Shown here: piece by piece, positions 19,081 to 27,546 of the stretch
Layout of the letters: every line of letters starts with the position of its first letter
Position numbering within the stretch: position 1 is the stretch's first letter
Source: Bradyrhizobium betae
Lineage (GTDB): Bacteria; Pseudomonadota; Alphaproteobacteria; Rhizobiales; Xanthobacteraceae
Direction: 5' to 3'
DNA length: 64,000 nt
Assembly: GCF_008932115.1 (NCBI RefSeq)
Contig: NZ_CP044543.1
Span: 3,478,501-3,542,500 of the forward strand
Program-made: the position numbers and the translations under genes
Notes under the pieces: generated by a model
Told to the model about the DNA's origin: nothing
Database searches by the model: none
Seen by the model: only the letters and a program-made list of their open reading frames with translations

Positions 19081-20268
19081 CTACGCCGCCACCTCTTCGC
19101 CGAGATACGCGACCGCCGCTTCCAGTCCGCCCTTGCCGTGCGGGATCTTCAGCGCGTTGAGGCCGACCTCGATCACTCCGAGCGTGCCGAGCAGCATCGG
19201 TGCGTTGACGTGGCCCATATGGGCGATGCGGAACGCCTGGCCCGAGAGATCGCCGATGCCGGTGCCGAGCACGACGCCGCACTTCTCCTTGCAATAGCGT
19301 TGCAGCACGGCCGGATCGTAGCCGTTGCTCATGGTCACCGTGGTCACGGTGTTGGAGCGTTCGCTGGCTTCCGCGATGTTGAAGCCGAGCACCTGGCCTT
19401 CCGACCATGCGGAGACCGCGCGGCGCGTGGCTTCGCCGAGCAGGCTGTGGCGGCGGAAGGCGTTCTCAAGCCCTTCCTCGTGCAGCAGGTCGATCGCCTG
19501 GCGCAGCGCGAACAGCAGATGCACCGGCGCGGTGCCGGCATATTTGCGATAGTGCTCGCTGCCCTCGCGTTCGCTCCAGCTCCAGTAAGGGGTGCTCATA
19601 TTGGCCTTCTTCTGCACTTCGAGCGCGCGCGCATTGGCGGCGACGAAGCCGAGGCCGGGCGGCGTCATCAGGCCCTTCTGCGAGCCGGACATCGCGACGT
19701 CGACGCCCCATTTGTCCATCTCGAACGGCATGCAGCCGAGCGAGGCCACGGTGTCGACCATGTACAAAGCCGGATGGCCGCTCGCCTTGATCGCCTTGCC
19801 GATCGCCTCGATGTCGTTCTGCACGCCCGAGGCCGTGTCGACCTGGACGACGACGACGGCCTTGATCGCGTGCTCCTTGTCGCGGCGCAGGCGTTCCTCG
19901 ACCTCGTGCGGCCGCACTGCGCGGCGCCAGTCGCCCTTGAGCACCTCGACCTCGGCGCCCATCAGGGCTGCGGCATGGCCCCAGCCGATCGCGAAGCGTC
20001 CGCTCTCCAGAACCAGCACCTTGTCGCCGCGCGACAGCACGTTGCTCAGCGCGGCTTCCCAGGCGCCATGGCCGTTGGCGATGTAGATGTAGGACTTGCC
20101 CTTGGTGGCAAACAGGCCCGAGATGTCGCGGAGCAGGCTCTCGGTCAGATCGGTCATCTGTTTGGAGTAGATGTCGATCGCCGGACGATGCATCGCCTGC
20201 AACACGGCGTCGGGCATCGTGGTGGGCCCGGGGATGGCCAGAAATTCCCGGCCCGCGCGAACGGTCAT
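19081..20268 (-). CDS. Serine/alanine-glyoxylate aminotransferase
   Basis: A 395-aa class V PLP aminotransferase. The N-terminal signature is FLAIPGPTTMPDAVLQAM, the substrate/PLP region IANGHGAWEAAL, and the Schiff-base Lys is in MSGSQKGLMTPPGLGF (about 198). The length fits SgaA/AGT enzymes, which pass an amino group from serine or alanine to glyoxylate in one-carbon and photorespiratory-type metabolism. AAGGA lies about 10 bp before ATG 20268. No serine-cycle genes are adjacent, so the physiological role is inferred from family only. Confidence 0.9.
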   Translation of the reverse strand: MTVRAGREFLAIPGPTTMPDAVLQAMHRPAIDIYSKQMTDLTESLLRDISGLFATKGKSYIYIANGHGAWEAALSNVLSRGDKVLVLESGRFAIGWGHAAALMGAEVEVLKGDWRRAVRPHEVEERLRRDKEHAIKAVVVVQVDTASGVQNDIEAIGKAIKASGHPALYMVDTVASLGCMPFEMDKWGVDVAMSGSQKGLMTPPGLGFVAANARALEVQKKANMSTPYWSWSEREGSEHYRKYAGTAPVHLLFALRQAIDLLHEEGLENAFRRHSLLGEATRRAVSAWSEGQVLGFNIAEASERSNTVTTVTMSNGYDPAVLQRYCKEKCGVVLGTGIGDLSGQAFRIAHMGHVNAPMLLGTLGVIEVGLNALKIPHGKGGLEAAVAYLGEEVAA

Positions 20269-20385
20269 TGCGGTCAGTCCTTGTTGCTTGAGAACAGGGT
20301 GGTGGGTCGCTGATTCATGCTTTTACGCGGCGCTGCGATGCAAGAAAAGCGCCTAAAACGCAGGTCTGAGGTAGCTTTTTGTTTT

Positions 20386-20434
20386 GAGCATGGTCTTGTC
20401 GGAAAACCGCTTCACACTTTTCCGGACCATGCTC
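20386..20434. repeat. GAGCATGG...CCATGCTC palindromic repeat
   Basis: An outer stem GAGCATGGTC / GGACCATGCTC encloses an inner pair CGGAAAACCGC / TTTTCCGG. It abuts the stop codon of the SNase-like gene (minus strand) and lies downstream of it, so it could form at the end of that transcript. Elements like this, to my recollection, are widespread in Bradyrhizobium-type genomes; only one copy occurs here. Confidence 0.75.
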
Positions 20435-21174
20435 TATCTCTTCGTTTCGCGGCAGCCGGCGGCCTCAGCCTCTTCCACCGAGCAGAACCAGCGGGTGCCC
20501 TTGCTGATCCGCATCTTGATCTGAGAGTACCAGCGGCTGGTCGGCGGGTGAAAGATGCACTCGCCGGCGCTGTTGACGTTGCCCTTGATGGTGCAGTCGG
20601 GCGAGGGCGCGACCGGCCCCGAGGCGGAGGCGAGCAGGATCGAATGGGTGCCGTCCGGCGGCTTGGTCGCGCCCAATATGGTCGTCTTCTTGTTGCGCAC
20701 GCGCCAGTCCCAGGGCGCGATGAAGGCGCCCTGCCACATGCCGGCTTTTGCCTCGCGCGCGGCGGCCTCGTCGGCGTCGTAGTCATGCGAGACGCGGGTG
20801 TAGGACAAGGCCCAGCCGCTCCGCACCAGCCATTTCTGGATGTCCTCGCCGCCGACCTCGCAGCGCGCCACGGTGCGGCCGCGCCGGTCGATCGCGCGGG
20901 TATGGCAGAGCCAGGTCTTGCCCTCGGCATATTTGGCGAGCTCGTCGCGCGCGGCGACGCCGCAGGTCCAGCGCTCGCCCTTGGTGTTGAGGCAGAGCTG
21001 GTCGGAGGACGGCGCGTCGATGCCGCCGAGCCGGATCCGCGTGTTGCCGATCACCACGGAATCGCCGTCGCGGACTTTTGCCGTGCCGGTGACGTCGGCG
21101 GCCTCAGCCAGCGAGGGCAAGGTGAGCTGGCACAAGCCGAGCAATGACAGCGCAATCAGGAATTTTCGCAACAT
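20434..21174 (-). CDS. Secreted SNase-like (thermonuclease-fold) protein
   Basis: A 246-aa exported protein with a signal peptide of about 25 residues ending AEA. The SNase-like domain (about 28-150) shows VRDGDSVVIGNTRIRLGGIDAP, DRRGRTVARCEVGG and the tail YDADEAAAREAKAGMWQG typical of the family. The C-terminal ~85 residues hold paired cysteines (CTIKGNVNSAGECIFH) and a WYSQIKM motif and are not part of SNase. The RxE/R catalytic layout is only partly visible, so nuclease activity is not assured. Start ATG 21174. Confidence 0.85.
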   Translation of the reverse strand: MLRKFLIALSLLGLCQLTLPSLAEAADVTGTAKVRDGDSVVIGNTRIRLGGIDAPSSDQLCLNTKGERWTCGVAARDELAKYAEGKTWLCHTRAIDRRGRTVARCEVGGEDIQKWLVRSGWALSYTRVSHDYDADEAAAREAKAGMWQGAFIAPWDWRVRNKKTTILGATKPPDGTHSILLASASGPVAPSPDCTIKGNVNSAGECIFHPPTSRWYSQIKMRISKGTRWFCSVEEAEAAGCRETKR

Positions 21175-21300
21175 GCCGGTCCGCGTGTGAAGAAAATCTC
21201 GATAGAGCCCGCAATTGTGGTCGGCTTTTGTCCGCCCGGCCAGCGCCTGCCTGACGATTGACCTTTCAACTTCCCGTCATTGCGCGAGGGTCTTCTCCGC

Positions 21301-21360
21301 TCTCGTGTCCCGGACGCGGTGCGGCGTGCAACGCCGCTCCGCAGAGCCCGGGGCACGAGA
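21301..21360. repeat. Short palindromic repeat related to the CCCCGGACGC family
   Basis: TCTCGTGTCCCGGACGCGG pairs imperfectly with CCGGGGCACGAGA across a central GGCGTGCAACGCC hairpin. It lies between two minus-strand genes, just after the stop of the unidentified 576-aa protein gene. It looks like a shortened form of the elements at 3061 and 24391. Confidence 0.7.
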
Positions 21361-21365
21361 CCGGG

Positions 21366-23096
21366 CTATCCCCGTCCGGCCATCGCTCGCTTCGCCACCG
21401 CGAGCCCCATCAGCACGAACGCCGACGTCACTTCCGGTCCGCCCACCAGAATCCGTGTCGGCGTCTTCATCTTGTTCCATTCATAGGCGCGGAACGGCCC
21501 GCGGCGGCCGCCTTCGCCGAGGCTGGCGACGATCACGTTCAGCGCCGGTGCGAACGCACGCGGGTCGGCGCCGAGATGGCCGAGCGCGATCAGCGCCAGC
21601 GCAGCGTCGAACACGTTCATCTCCGCGGCCATCAGCTCGCCCTTGACGTAGGACAGCACGCGGTGGCGGATGAAGTCGAAATCGCCGTGAGGGTCGATCG
21701 CGGCCTGCGCCGCCAGCGGCAGCGCCAGGAAGGCTGCATAGCAGCGGCCGAAATAGGCGCTGTAGAGCTCCGGCAGATAGTAAATGTGCGAGCGCGGATT
21801 GGCGAAGGCGCCGCTGGCGGCAAGCCGCTTCTGGAAGCCGATGATGCGATGCACGGTGGCAAGCCGCGCCGGCGTCTCCAGGATCTTCCAGCGCGCAAGG
21901 TTACGAAAGCTCACCTCGAGAATGTCGAGATTGAGCGTCGGATCGAGATCGTTGCCGTAGGGCCGCTCACCCTTGAGATTATCGATCCAGGTCGCGACCC
22001 CGCCCTCGTAGTCGATGTTGTCGTTGATCGGCACCGTCACGCGCGGCTCGTTGACGCCGGCGCGCACCTGGTAGCCCGAATAGAAATCCAGCAGCGGCTG
22101 GTCGATGATCGGATCAGTGCAGCCGGCCTGCGTCGCCGCCGAGATCGAGCACGCGGTGGTGTCGCAATCCGGCACGTAGACGCCGAAGCCGAGGTCCTGC
22201 TTGATCTGCGCGAAGAAGCGCGAAAAGCGCGGATGTGGCGCCGGCGCCAGTGCGGTGATGACGTTGAACCGCGCGCCGTCCAGGCCCTCGACCTCCTCGC
22301 GGCTGATGTTGACGCAGAAATCCACCATGTCGGCGATGGCGCGCTCTGCCGCGATCTTGTCGACCGGCGAGGCGAGGCCGGTCTCGGCGTAGCTCAGCAG
22401 CGCCTCGATGAAGAACGCGTCGTAATAGGCCGAGCGGTGGCGGATCTGCACCGGCTCCCACATCGGCTCGGCGATGCCGGTCCAGGGCGGATTGATGACG
22501 GCACGGGCCGGCGATCGCGCGATGAAGACGCGGGCGAGGTTGAACAGCAGCGAGGAGTTCTTGTAGCCGCGCGCGTTCAGCCCCGTCAGCGCCATGATCA
22601 GCTCGCGCCCGCGAAAATCGGGGTCGCCGATCAAATTGAAGGCCGCATAGGTCGGCAGGAAGCCGTTCTTGCGGTACGAGCCGAGCAGATGCTGCGCGCA
22701 GTCGCGGATCACGCCGTCGATCTGCGCCTGCGGCGGCGCTGAGCCGGTGAACATCGCCGGTGGCGGTTTCGGATGGTCGAGCGCGATGCTGTCGACGAGA
22801 TCGGCGACGGGCTGGCCGACCGCCGCCCAGTCGGGCTCGGCCTCGTCGCGGGCGTGCGCGAGCGCCGCGCGCAGTTTGCCAAGCTTCGCCTCGTCACGCA
22901 GCTCGGGCAGGCCCGCGCGTCGCAGCAGCACCCGCAGTGCGGGATTGCCGAGCGCGGTCTTGTAGAATTTGGCCAGATGCGGATCGCCGCTGGTGGTCGC
23001 AGACAATACGGGATCGCAGACGTCATAAAGAGAGGGGCCGTCCTTCGGCGCCAGCAGCGCCCGGCAGGCGGCGCCGGCAAAATAATGAAAGCTCAT
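21366..23096 (-). CDS. Unidentified 576-aa protein
   Basis: I do not recognise this protein. It begins MSFHYFAGAACRALLAPKDG at ATG 23096; a longer start at 23147 adds Arg/Gly/Pro-rich residues and is rejected. It has no clear signal peptide or membrane helix. Repeated helical blocks with aromatic and PxxDF-type turns, such as AYYDAFFIEALLSYAETG, VFDAALALIALGHLG and IYYLPELYSAYF, suggest an alpha/alpha-toroid fold like terpenoid cyclases or glycoside hydrolases. A cluster of cysteines (PDCDTTACSISAATQAGC) lies mid-protein. No operon partner is obvious; the SNase-like gene follows 190 bp downstream on the same strand. Confidence 0.8.
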   Translation of the reverse strand: MSFHYFAGAACRALLAPKDGPSLYDVCDPVLSATTSGDPHLAKFYKTALGNPALRVLLRRAGLPELRDEAKLGKLRAALAHARDEAEPDWAAVGQPVADLVDSIALDHPKPPPAMFTGSAPPQAQIDGVIRDCAQHLLGSYRKNGFLPTYAAFNLIGDPDFRGRELIMALTGLNARGYKNSSLLFNLARVFIARSPARAVINPPWTGIAEPMWEPVQIRHRSAYYDAFFIEALLSYAETGLASPVDKIAAERAIADMVDFCVNISREEVEGLDGARFNVITALAPAPHPRFSRFFAQIKQDLGFGVYVPDCDTTACSISAATQAGCTDPIIDQPLLDFYSGYQVRAGVNEPRVTVPINDNIDYEGGVATWIDNLKGERPYGNDLDPTLNLDILEVSFRNLARWKILETPARLATVHRIIGFQKRLAASGAFANPRSHIYYLPELYSAYFGRCYAAFLALPLAAQAAIDPHGDFDFIRHRVLSYVKGELMAAEMNVFDAALALIALGHLGADPRAFAPALNVIVASLGEGGRRGPFRAYEWNKMKTPTRILVGGPEVTSAFVLMGLAVAKRAMAGRG

Positions 23097-23520
23097 GAAA
23101 TACCTGGTCGCGGGGCCTCGGCCGGGGGCCGGCCGGCACGCTCCCACCTGCGTGCCACCCCCTGCAAGTCTTTGAAAAAGCTACCCGGATTCGCAGGAAA
23201 TACAAATGTGATGATGGTCACGGAAAAAGCCGGCGCGAGGGCTGCATATTTGACTCCCGCAAGGCTACGGGGATGGGAAAAATGCGCAAATCTCGTTCGG
23301 CAGATTAACTAATACATTCAGCGGCTTAGCTCAAATTTTGGGCAATCTATTGCCGGGGAGGCGATATCCGGTTAAGGGTTTGTTTGGTGCGGCGCCGCAA
23401 ATTGCGCGCAATTCGGGGGCACACCCCCGGCCAATCCCTCAAACCTGAAGACGCTATCGCGCTACTTAAACTGTGTGCGCGCGTTTGGCTGGTCTTTGGC
23501 ACTGACAGGAATGAAGCGAG
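23097..23520. other. 424-bp intergenic region between divergent genes
   Basis: No convincing gene is seen. The part from about 23200 to 23345 is more AT-rich than its surroundings and is the likely promoter zone. A perfect 14-bp palindrome AATTGCGCGCAATT is at 23400-23413, and a small GGGGG/CCCCC hairpin lies near 23415-23430. No promoter can be named from sequence alone. Confidence 0.5.
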
Positions 23521-24369
23521 ATGAATGTAAGGCAGCTCGACATTTCCCGACGCACGATCGCGGTGGCCGCAGCCCTTATCGGGACGGTCTCGCTCGTGAT
23601 CGGCGCCCATGCTGCCCTCAACATGCGCGCGCTCGATGCCGCCAAGGCGGTTACGACCGACCAGGTCACCGGCTCGATCGGCCATGCTTCGCGCCTCGCC
23701 CTCGTGATAGGCAATGGACACTATCCCGACGCCGGCGCGCCGCTGACGCAGTCGATCAACGACGCCCGCGCGCTGTCCTCGTCGCTGCGCAAGAACGGCT
23801 TTGACGTCGACATGGTGGAAGACGCGACCAAGGACGACATGGTCCGCGCCGTCAACCGCCTGAAGTCCCGGATCAAGCGCGACACCGTCGTCATGCTGTT
23901 CTTCGGCGGCTTCGGCGTGCAGGCCGGCCGCCAGAGCTACATGCTGCCGGTCGATGCCGTGATCTGGAAGGAAAGCGACGTCCGCCGCCAGGGCGTCTCC
24001 ATCGACGGCGTGCTCGACATGATGAAGGAGCAGGGCGCCAAGGCCAAGCTCGTCGTCGTCGACGCCTCACGCCGTAACCCCTACGAGCGCCGCTTCCGCT
24101 CCTACAGCCACGGACTCGCGCCGATCAGCGCGTCCGACAACGCGCTGATCCTCACCTCGGCCTCGCCCGGCAAGGTCGCCGACGACGGCAAGGGCGAGCA
24201 CAGCGTGCTGGTCAGCGAGCTGCTCGGCAATCTCAATGCGCAGGGCAGCGCCGAAAGCGTCTTCAACAAGACCCGCGTCGCTATCTCCCGCGCTTCCGAA
24301 GGCGACCAGGTCCCGACCGTCTCCTCCTCGCTGCTCGAAGACGTCCATTTCGACGCAGCCGGCGGCTAG
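23521..24369 (+). CDS. Caspase-fold (peptidase C14) pseudoenzyme, 282 aa
   Basis: A protein with an N-terminal membrane anchor or signal (about 12-32) followed by a C14 caspase-like domain (LALVIGNGHYPDAGAPL, then INDARAL). Family enzymes have a catalytic His in a (Y/A)GHG motif and a Cys in DACR. Here these read GGFGVQ (F131) and DASRRNP (S183), so both catalytic positions are replaced. The flanking family features RQSYMLPVDA and the fold-defining strands remain, so the protein is probably a binding or scaffold protein in the envelope rather than a protease. The close paralogue at 55597-57129 has the same two substitutions. Start ATG 23521. Confidence 0.88.
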   Translation: MNVRQLDISRRTIAVAAALIGTVSLVIGAHAALNMRALDAAKAVTTDQVTGSIGHASRLALVIGNGHYPDAGAPLTQSINDARALSSSLRKNGFDVDMVEDATKDDMVRAVNRLKSRIKRDTVVMLFFGGFGVQAGRQSYMLPVDAVIWKESDVRRQGVSIDGVLDMMKEQGAKAKLVVVDASRRNPYERRFRSYSHGLAPISASDNALILTSASPGKVADDGKGEHSVLVSELLGNLNAQGSAESVFNKTRVAISRASEGDQVPTVSSSLLEDVHFDAAGG

Positions 24370-24390
24370 GTTTTCCAGGTCTACGGTCTC

Positions 24391-24529
24391 TCGTGCCCCG
24401 GACGCGGCGCATCATGCAATGATGCGACGCTGAGCCGGGGCCCAGTTTTTTTAAGCTATCGCTGTGTGACGAGAAGGGTCCCGGCTCTGCGCAGCAGCGC
24501 TACGCGCTGCAGCGCGTCCGGGACACGCA
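24391..24529. repeat. Dispersed palindromic repeat, CCCCGGACGC family, copy 2
   Basis: Same design as 3061-3196: outer arms GTGCCCCGGACGCG / CGCGTCCGGGACAC, an inner GAGCCGGGGCCCA / GGGTCCCGGCTCTG pair and the ATCATGCAATGAT hairpin. The centre is unrelated in sequence. It again lies between converging genes (caspase-fold and adaptor). Confidence 0.85.
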
Positions 24530-24534
24530 CAATC

Positions 24535-25419
24535 CTACTTCGCCGCTTCCGCCGCCATCACCGGGCGCACCGGATCGCCTTCGCGGAGCAGCGCGCCGGC
24601 GCGGGCGACGACGATATCGCCTTCGTTGAGACCTTCCCGCACCTCGATATTGCCGCCTGACATCAAGCCGATCTCGACGCGCTTGGTCTCGACGCGGTTG
24701 CGGCGGATCACCTGCACCACGGTGCCAGCGGTTGAATATTGCACCGAGGTCAGCGGCACCGCGACGTTGCAGCTCTGTCCGGTCTTGATCAGCGCACGTC
24801 CGCTCGCATTCAGCAGCAGCCGCTTCTGCGAGGAGATGCCGATATAGACCAGGCCCTGCTGGATGTTGGGCTCGACGGTCGGCCCGATGCGGCGCACCTT
24901 GCCGTCGATGTCGCCGGCACCGGCAATGCGCACGGTGGTCGGCTGATTGATCGCGAGCTTGCGAATATCGGTGGTCGCGACCAGGCCGACGAGATCGTAT
25001 TCGCTGCGCGCCACGATGGTGAACAGCGCCTCGCCCTTGGCCGAGGCGAGGTTGCCGATCTGCGCGGTCGACGTCGCGATCACACCCGCCACGGGGGCGG
25101 TGACCTGAAGCGAGCCGCCTTCCGGCAGCGCCAGCCGCGCCAGCACCTGGCCGGCCGTGGTGGTGTCGCCGGCTTCCGCCAGCACGTCAGTGACCTTCAG
25201 GCCGGGCCGCTCGGGCCGCACGGAGGTCTCCTCGCGCGCGATGATCGTGCCGGTCGCCTCGACGATGTCCGAGAAGCAGGATTTTGCGACCTTCAGCACC
25301 GTGACCGCCGGCCCCTTGGGCGCGTCGTCATCGGCGGCGAGCACGGGCTGGGCGGACAGCAGCAGCCCGGTGAGCGCAATGAGATGTCGGGAAAAGGAAC
25401 GCGCAGGCAATGGACGCAT
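24535..25419 (-). CDS. Orphan periplasmic adaptor (HlyD/RND MFP-type)
   Basis: A 294-aa periplasmic protein with a signal peptide (about 1-29, ending VLA). It has the barrel-sandwich/biotinyl-lipoyl and beta-barrel layout of efflux adaptors (EATGTIIAREETSVRPERPG, LQVTAPVAGVIATS, VEIGLMSGGNIEVREGLNEGD). No transporter, outer-membrane factor or inner-membrane pump is adjacent. It resembles the adaptor at 53690-54619, sharing the unusual CFSD motif just after the N-terminus (C48 region: KSCFSDIVEATG). It may serve that pump or another one. It converges with the caspase-fold gene, mirroring the arrangement near 53.7-57 kb. Confidence 0.85.
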   Translation of the reverse strand: MRPLPARSFSRHLIALTGLLLSAQPVLAADDDAPKGPAVTVLKVAKSCFSDIVEATGTIIAREETSVRPERPGLKVTDVLAEAGDTTTAGQVLARLALPEGGSLQVTAPVAGVIATSTAQIGNLASAKGEALFTIVARSEYDLVGLVATTDIRKLAINQPTTVRIAGAGDIDGKVRRIGPTVEPNIQQGLVYIGISSQKRLLLNASGRALIKTGQSCNVAVPLTSVQYSTAGTVVQVIRRNRVETKRVEIGLMSGGNIEVREGLNEGDIVVARAGALLREGDPVRPVMAAEAAK

Positions 25420-25574
25420 CGGTCATTCCGGTTGGGGCCTTGACGGCCTCATCGATAGCAGAAGCGACCGCGGCGGGCCATGGTCCGGCCGGATGAGAAT
25501 GCCGCGGCAGCAGGCGGCGCGATGCCGCCTGTTGGATTAGTCGCCGCCAAGGCCGAGAGGTTCGCTGGAGCGTT

Positions 25575-25736
25575 TACCCTCCCCTGGAGGGGGAGGGTCA
25601 GCTCACATTGAGCGCAGCGAAATGTGAGACGGGGTGGGGTGACGGACTCTCCCCGTCCAACAGTGCCCGAGCGGAGAGATCACCCCACCCCGCTCGCGCT
25701 GCGCGCGATCGACCCTCCCCCTCCAGGGGAGGGTAA
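25575..25736. repeat. Long inverted repeat of the ACCCTCCCC family
   Basis: The ends TACCCTCCCCTGGAGGGGG and CCCCTCCAGGGGAGGGTA are reverse complements, each holding its own small palindrome. Inner arms ACGGGGTGGGGTGA and TCACCCCACCCCG add a second stem. It occupies the 319-bp gap between the adaptor start and the lactonase-like gene stop; the rest of that gap (25420-25574) shows nothing clear. The inverted termini resemble a small non-autonomous element, but no target duplication is evident. Confidence 0.8.
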
Positions 25737-25738
25737 GC

Positions 25739-26869
25739 TCACGGCAGGCTCAAGAACTCCACCCAGTTCGGCTTCTTGCCGGTTGGATAGGATTTCAGCC
25801 TGGCCAGTGCGCCGCTGCTCTGGTCGATGGCATAGACCGTCATGCTGTCCGACATCTCGCCGACGGCGGCGAGATAGCGCCCGGCGGGATCGATGTGGAA
25901 GCCGCGCGGCTGCTTCTCGGTCGGCACGCTGCCGATCGTGGTCAGCTTGCCGCTTGTCGCGTCGACCTTGTAGGCGGTCAGCGTGTTGGTGGTGCGCTCG
26001 GAGGCATAGAGGAAGCGGCCGTCCGGGGTGATGTGGATGTCGGCCGCCCAGGGCTTCTTGCCAGGTTCTTTGCCGGAGAATCCTTTCGGCAGCGCGGTGG
26101 TGCGCTGGATCTCGTCCCAGGCGCCGCTCCTGGCCTCATAGGCAAACGCCGCGACGTCGCCGTTCAGCTCGTGGACGAGATAGACGAATTTGCCATTGGG
26201 GTGGAACACGAAGTGCCGCGGTCCGGATTTCTCCGGCAGCTTGATGACAGGCGGATCGTTCGGCGTGAGCGTGCCGGCTGTCGCATCGAAAGCGAAGGCC
26301 AGCACCTGGTCGGAGCCGAGATTGGTTGCGAACACGAAGCGGTTGTCGGGCGAGGGCAGGAAGGCGTGCGCGTTGAGTCCGGTCGGGATCACCTGCTTCG
26401 GCTCGCCCACGACGCCCCTCGCCTGCAGCGGATTGAGCGCGACCTTGTTGCCGCCGTAGGAGGCGCTGAACAGGAATTTGCCGCCGCGATCGAGTGAGAT
26501 ATTGGCCATGCTGTCGGCGAGCGGCCCGTTGCCGATATGGCTGAGCCGGCCCGTCCCGGGATCGATCGCAAAGCTCACCGCGAGAAAGGGCTGCGAACGG
26601 ACGCCGGCGATCAGCACGCGGCGGTCGGGCGTGATCGCGAGCGGCGTCGAGGAGCCGGGCTTCTCGACGCCGGTGAAGGCGGCGGTCTGCACCAAAGTCA
26701 TCTCGCCGCTTTCGGCCATCTTGAACACGCTGATGTCGTTGCTGTCGGCGTTGCCGACATAGGTGAAGGTGTCGGCCATGCCGGCGCGGACTCCAGGAAT
26801 GAGGGCAAGGAAAGCGAGGGCGGTGACGATCGCAGCGCGCGATGCGGTGCGGCGTGTCGGTCTGAACAT
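25739..26869 (-). CDS. Secreted lactonase-like seven-bladed beta-propeller
   Basis: A 376-aa protein of the 6-phosphogluconolactonase/YbhE-type lactonase family. A Tat-unlike Sec signal (about 1-32) suggests a periplasmic location, unusual for a phosphogluconolactonase. Blade repeats are visible: FTYVGNADSNDISVF, LAITPDRRVLIAG, HAFLPSPDNRFVFATNLGSDQVLAF, PRHFVFHPNGKFVYLVHEL and ADIHITPDGRFLYASERTTNTLTAY. ATG 26869 is preceded by GGAGGA. Substrate unknown; a sugar lactone is a guess from family. Confidence 0.88.
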   Translation of the reverse strand: MFRPTRRTASRAAIVTALAFLALIPGVRAGMADTFTYVGNADSNDISVFKMAESGEMTLVQTAAFTGVEKPGSSTPLAITPDRRVLIAGVRSQPFLAVSFAIDPGTGRLSHIGNGPLADSMANISLDRGGKFLFSASYGGNKVALNPLQARGVVGEPKQVIPTGLNAHAFLPSPDNRFVFATNLGSDQVLAFAFDATAGTLTPNDPPVIKLPEKSGPRHFVFHPNGKFVYLVHELNGDVAAFAYEARSGAWDEIQRTTALPKGFSGKEPGKKPWAADIHITPDGRFLYASERTTNTLTAYKVDATSGKLTTIGSVPTEKQPRGFHIDPAGRYLAAVGEMSDSMTVYAIDQSSGALARLKSYPTGKKPNWVEFLSLP

Positions 26870-26990
26870 GGACGTCCTCCTTGGGCCGGCGCGGCCTTGT
26901 TGTTTTGCCGGGGAGGATAGCGGCAGCCGCGCCGCCGCACCAAATTCCAATTGGGATCGATCGATGCCGAAATCGTATCGGTTGTGAGTG

Positions 26991-27128
26991 CTAGCGCGCC
27001 GCTGCGGTCAAGCCGCGGGACGGCAGATGCGGACCGGAGGGGTGCTCGGGCGGTCCGAGCACGGTCCAAACCGTTACCGCAACCAGGGCCGATGTCAGGA
27101 TGGTCCAGGCGACGAGTCGGTCCCGCAT
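26991..27128 (-). CDS. Small single-pass membrane protein, 45 aa
   Basis: An open frame of 45 codons: MRDRLVAWTILTSALVAVTV then a WTVLGPPEHPSGP tail. The basic N-terminus plus one hydrophobic segment of about 18 residues fits a small inner-membrane protein with a cytoplasmic start. Codon third positions are as GC-rich as in neighbouring genes. No strong ribosome site is visible before ATG 27128, so it is offered cautiously. A further 15 codons upstream lack a better start. Confidence 0.4.
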   Translation of the reverse strand: MRDRLVAWTILTSALVAVTVWTVLGPPEHPSGPHLPSRGLTAAAR

Positions 27129-27257
27129 CAAGCCAAATCCGTCGGTGAAGGCTCGCGCTATCGTGCACTGCAAACAGCGGCGATCCTATGAACTCGTTCA
27201 CAGCCGAAAACAGCGGAACCGATGCGAACAATTGCCTCGCCGGCGCATTGACCCGGC

Positions 27258-27434
27258 ATGCCCCGCGAGAACGATCTTGAAGGCAAGCCCGACATGGGCG
27301 GCAAGCATGGCGGCCAGGCCGGCCAGCCCAAGTCCCTGCCGCGCCCGCGCGAAGGCGCGCGCGATGAAGACGTCGTGGCAAAGCGCCACACCGGTCAAAC
27401 CGATCGCCCGCCGCCGCCGACCAACACAAAATAG
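27258..27434 (+). CDS. Small hydrophilic protein, 58 aa (tentative)
   Basis: The frame from ATG 27258 encodes a charged, Gly/Pro-rich protein (MPRENDLEGKPDMGGKHGGQ at the start and DEDVVAKRHTGQTDRPPPP near the end). Its composition and third-position GC look like a real small protein rather than chance. An opposing frame on the minus strand is Cys/Arg-rich and less natural. A stop lies shortly upstream and no good ribosome site precedes the ATG; a second Met at codon 13 has AAGG upstream and may be the true start. Confidence 0.4.
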   Translation: MPRENDLEGKPDMGGKHGGQAGQPKSLPRPREGARDEDVVAKRHTGQTDRPPPPTNTK

Positions 27435-27546
27435 CGCCGCGCTTGGGCCGCACCTCATCGTGCCGGACATTGCGCCGGGAACGGCAGCCTTGCCTTGCCG
27501 TTACCTTGATCCCCGCGGGCGGTGGAGATCGAACGGAGGCTGGCAG

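Noticed and set aside
27198..27470. 90-codon minus-strand frame opposite the small protein at 27258
   Set aside because: Rich in Cys and Arg, no ribosome site; the plus-strand frame has more natural composition, though that one is also only tentative.
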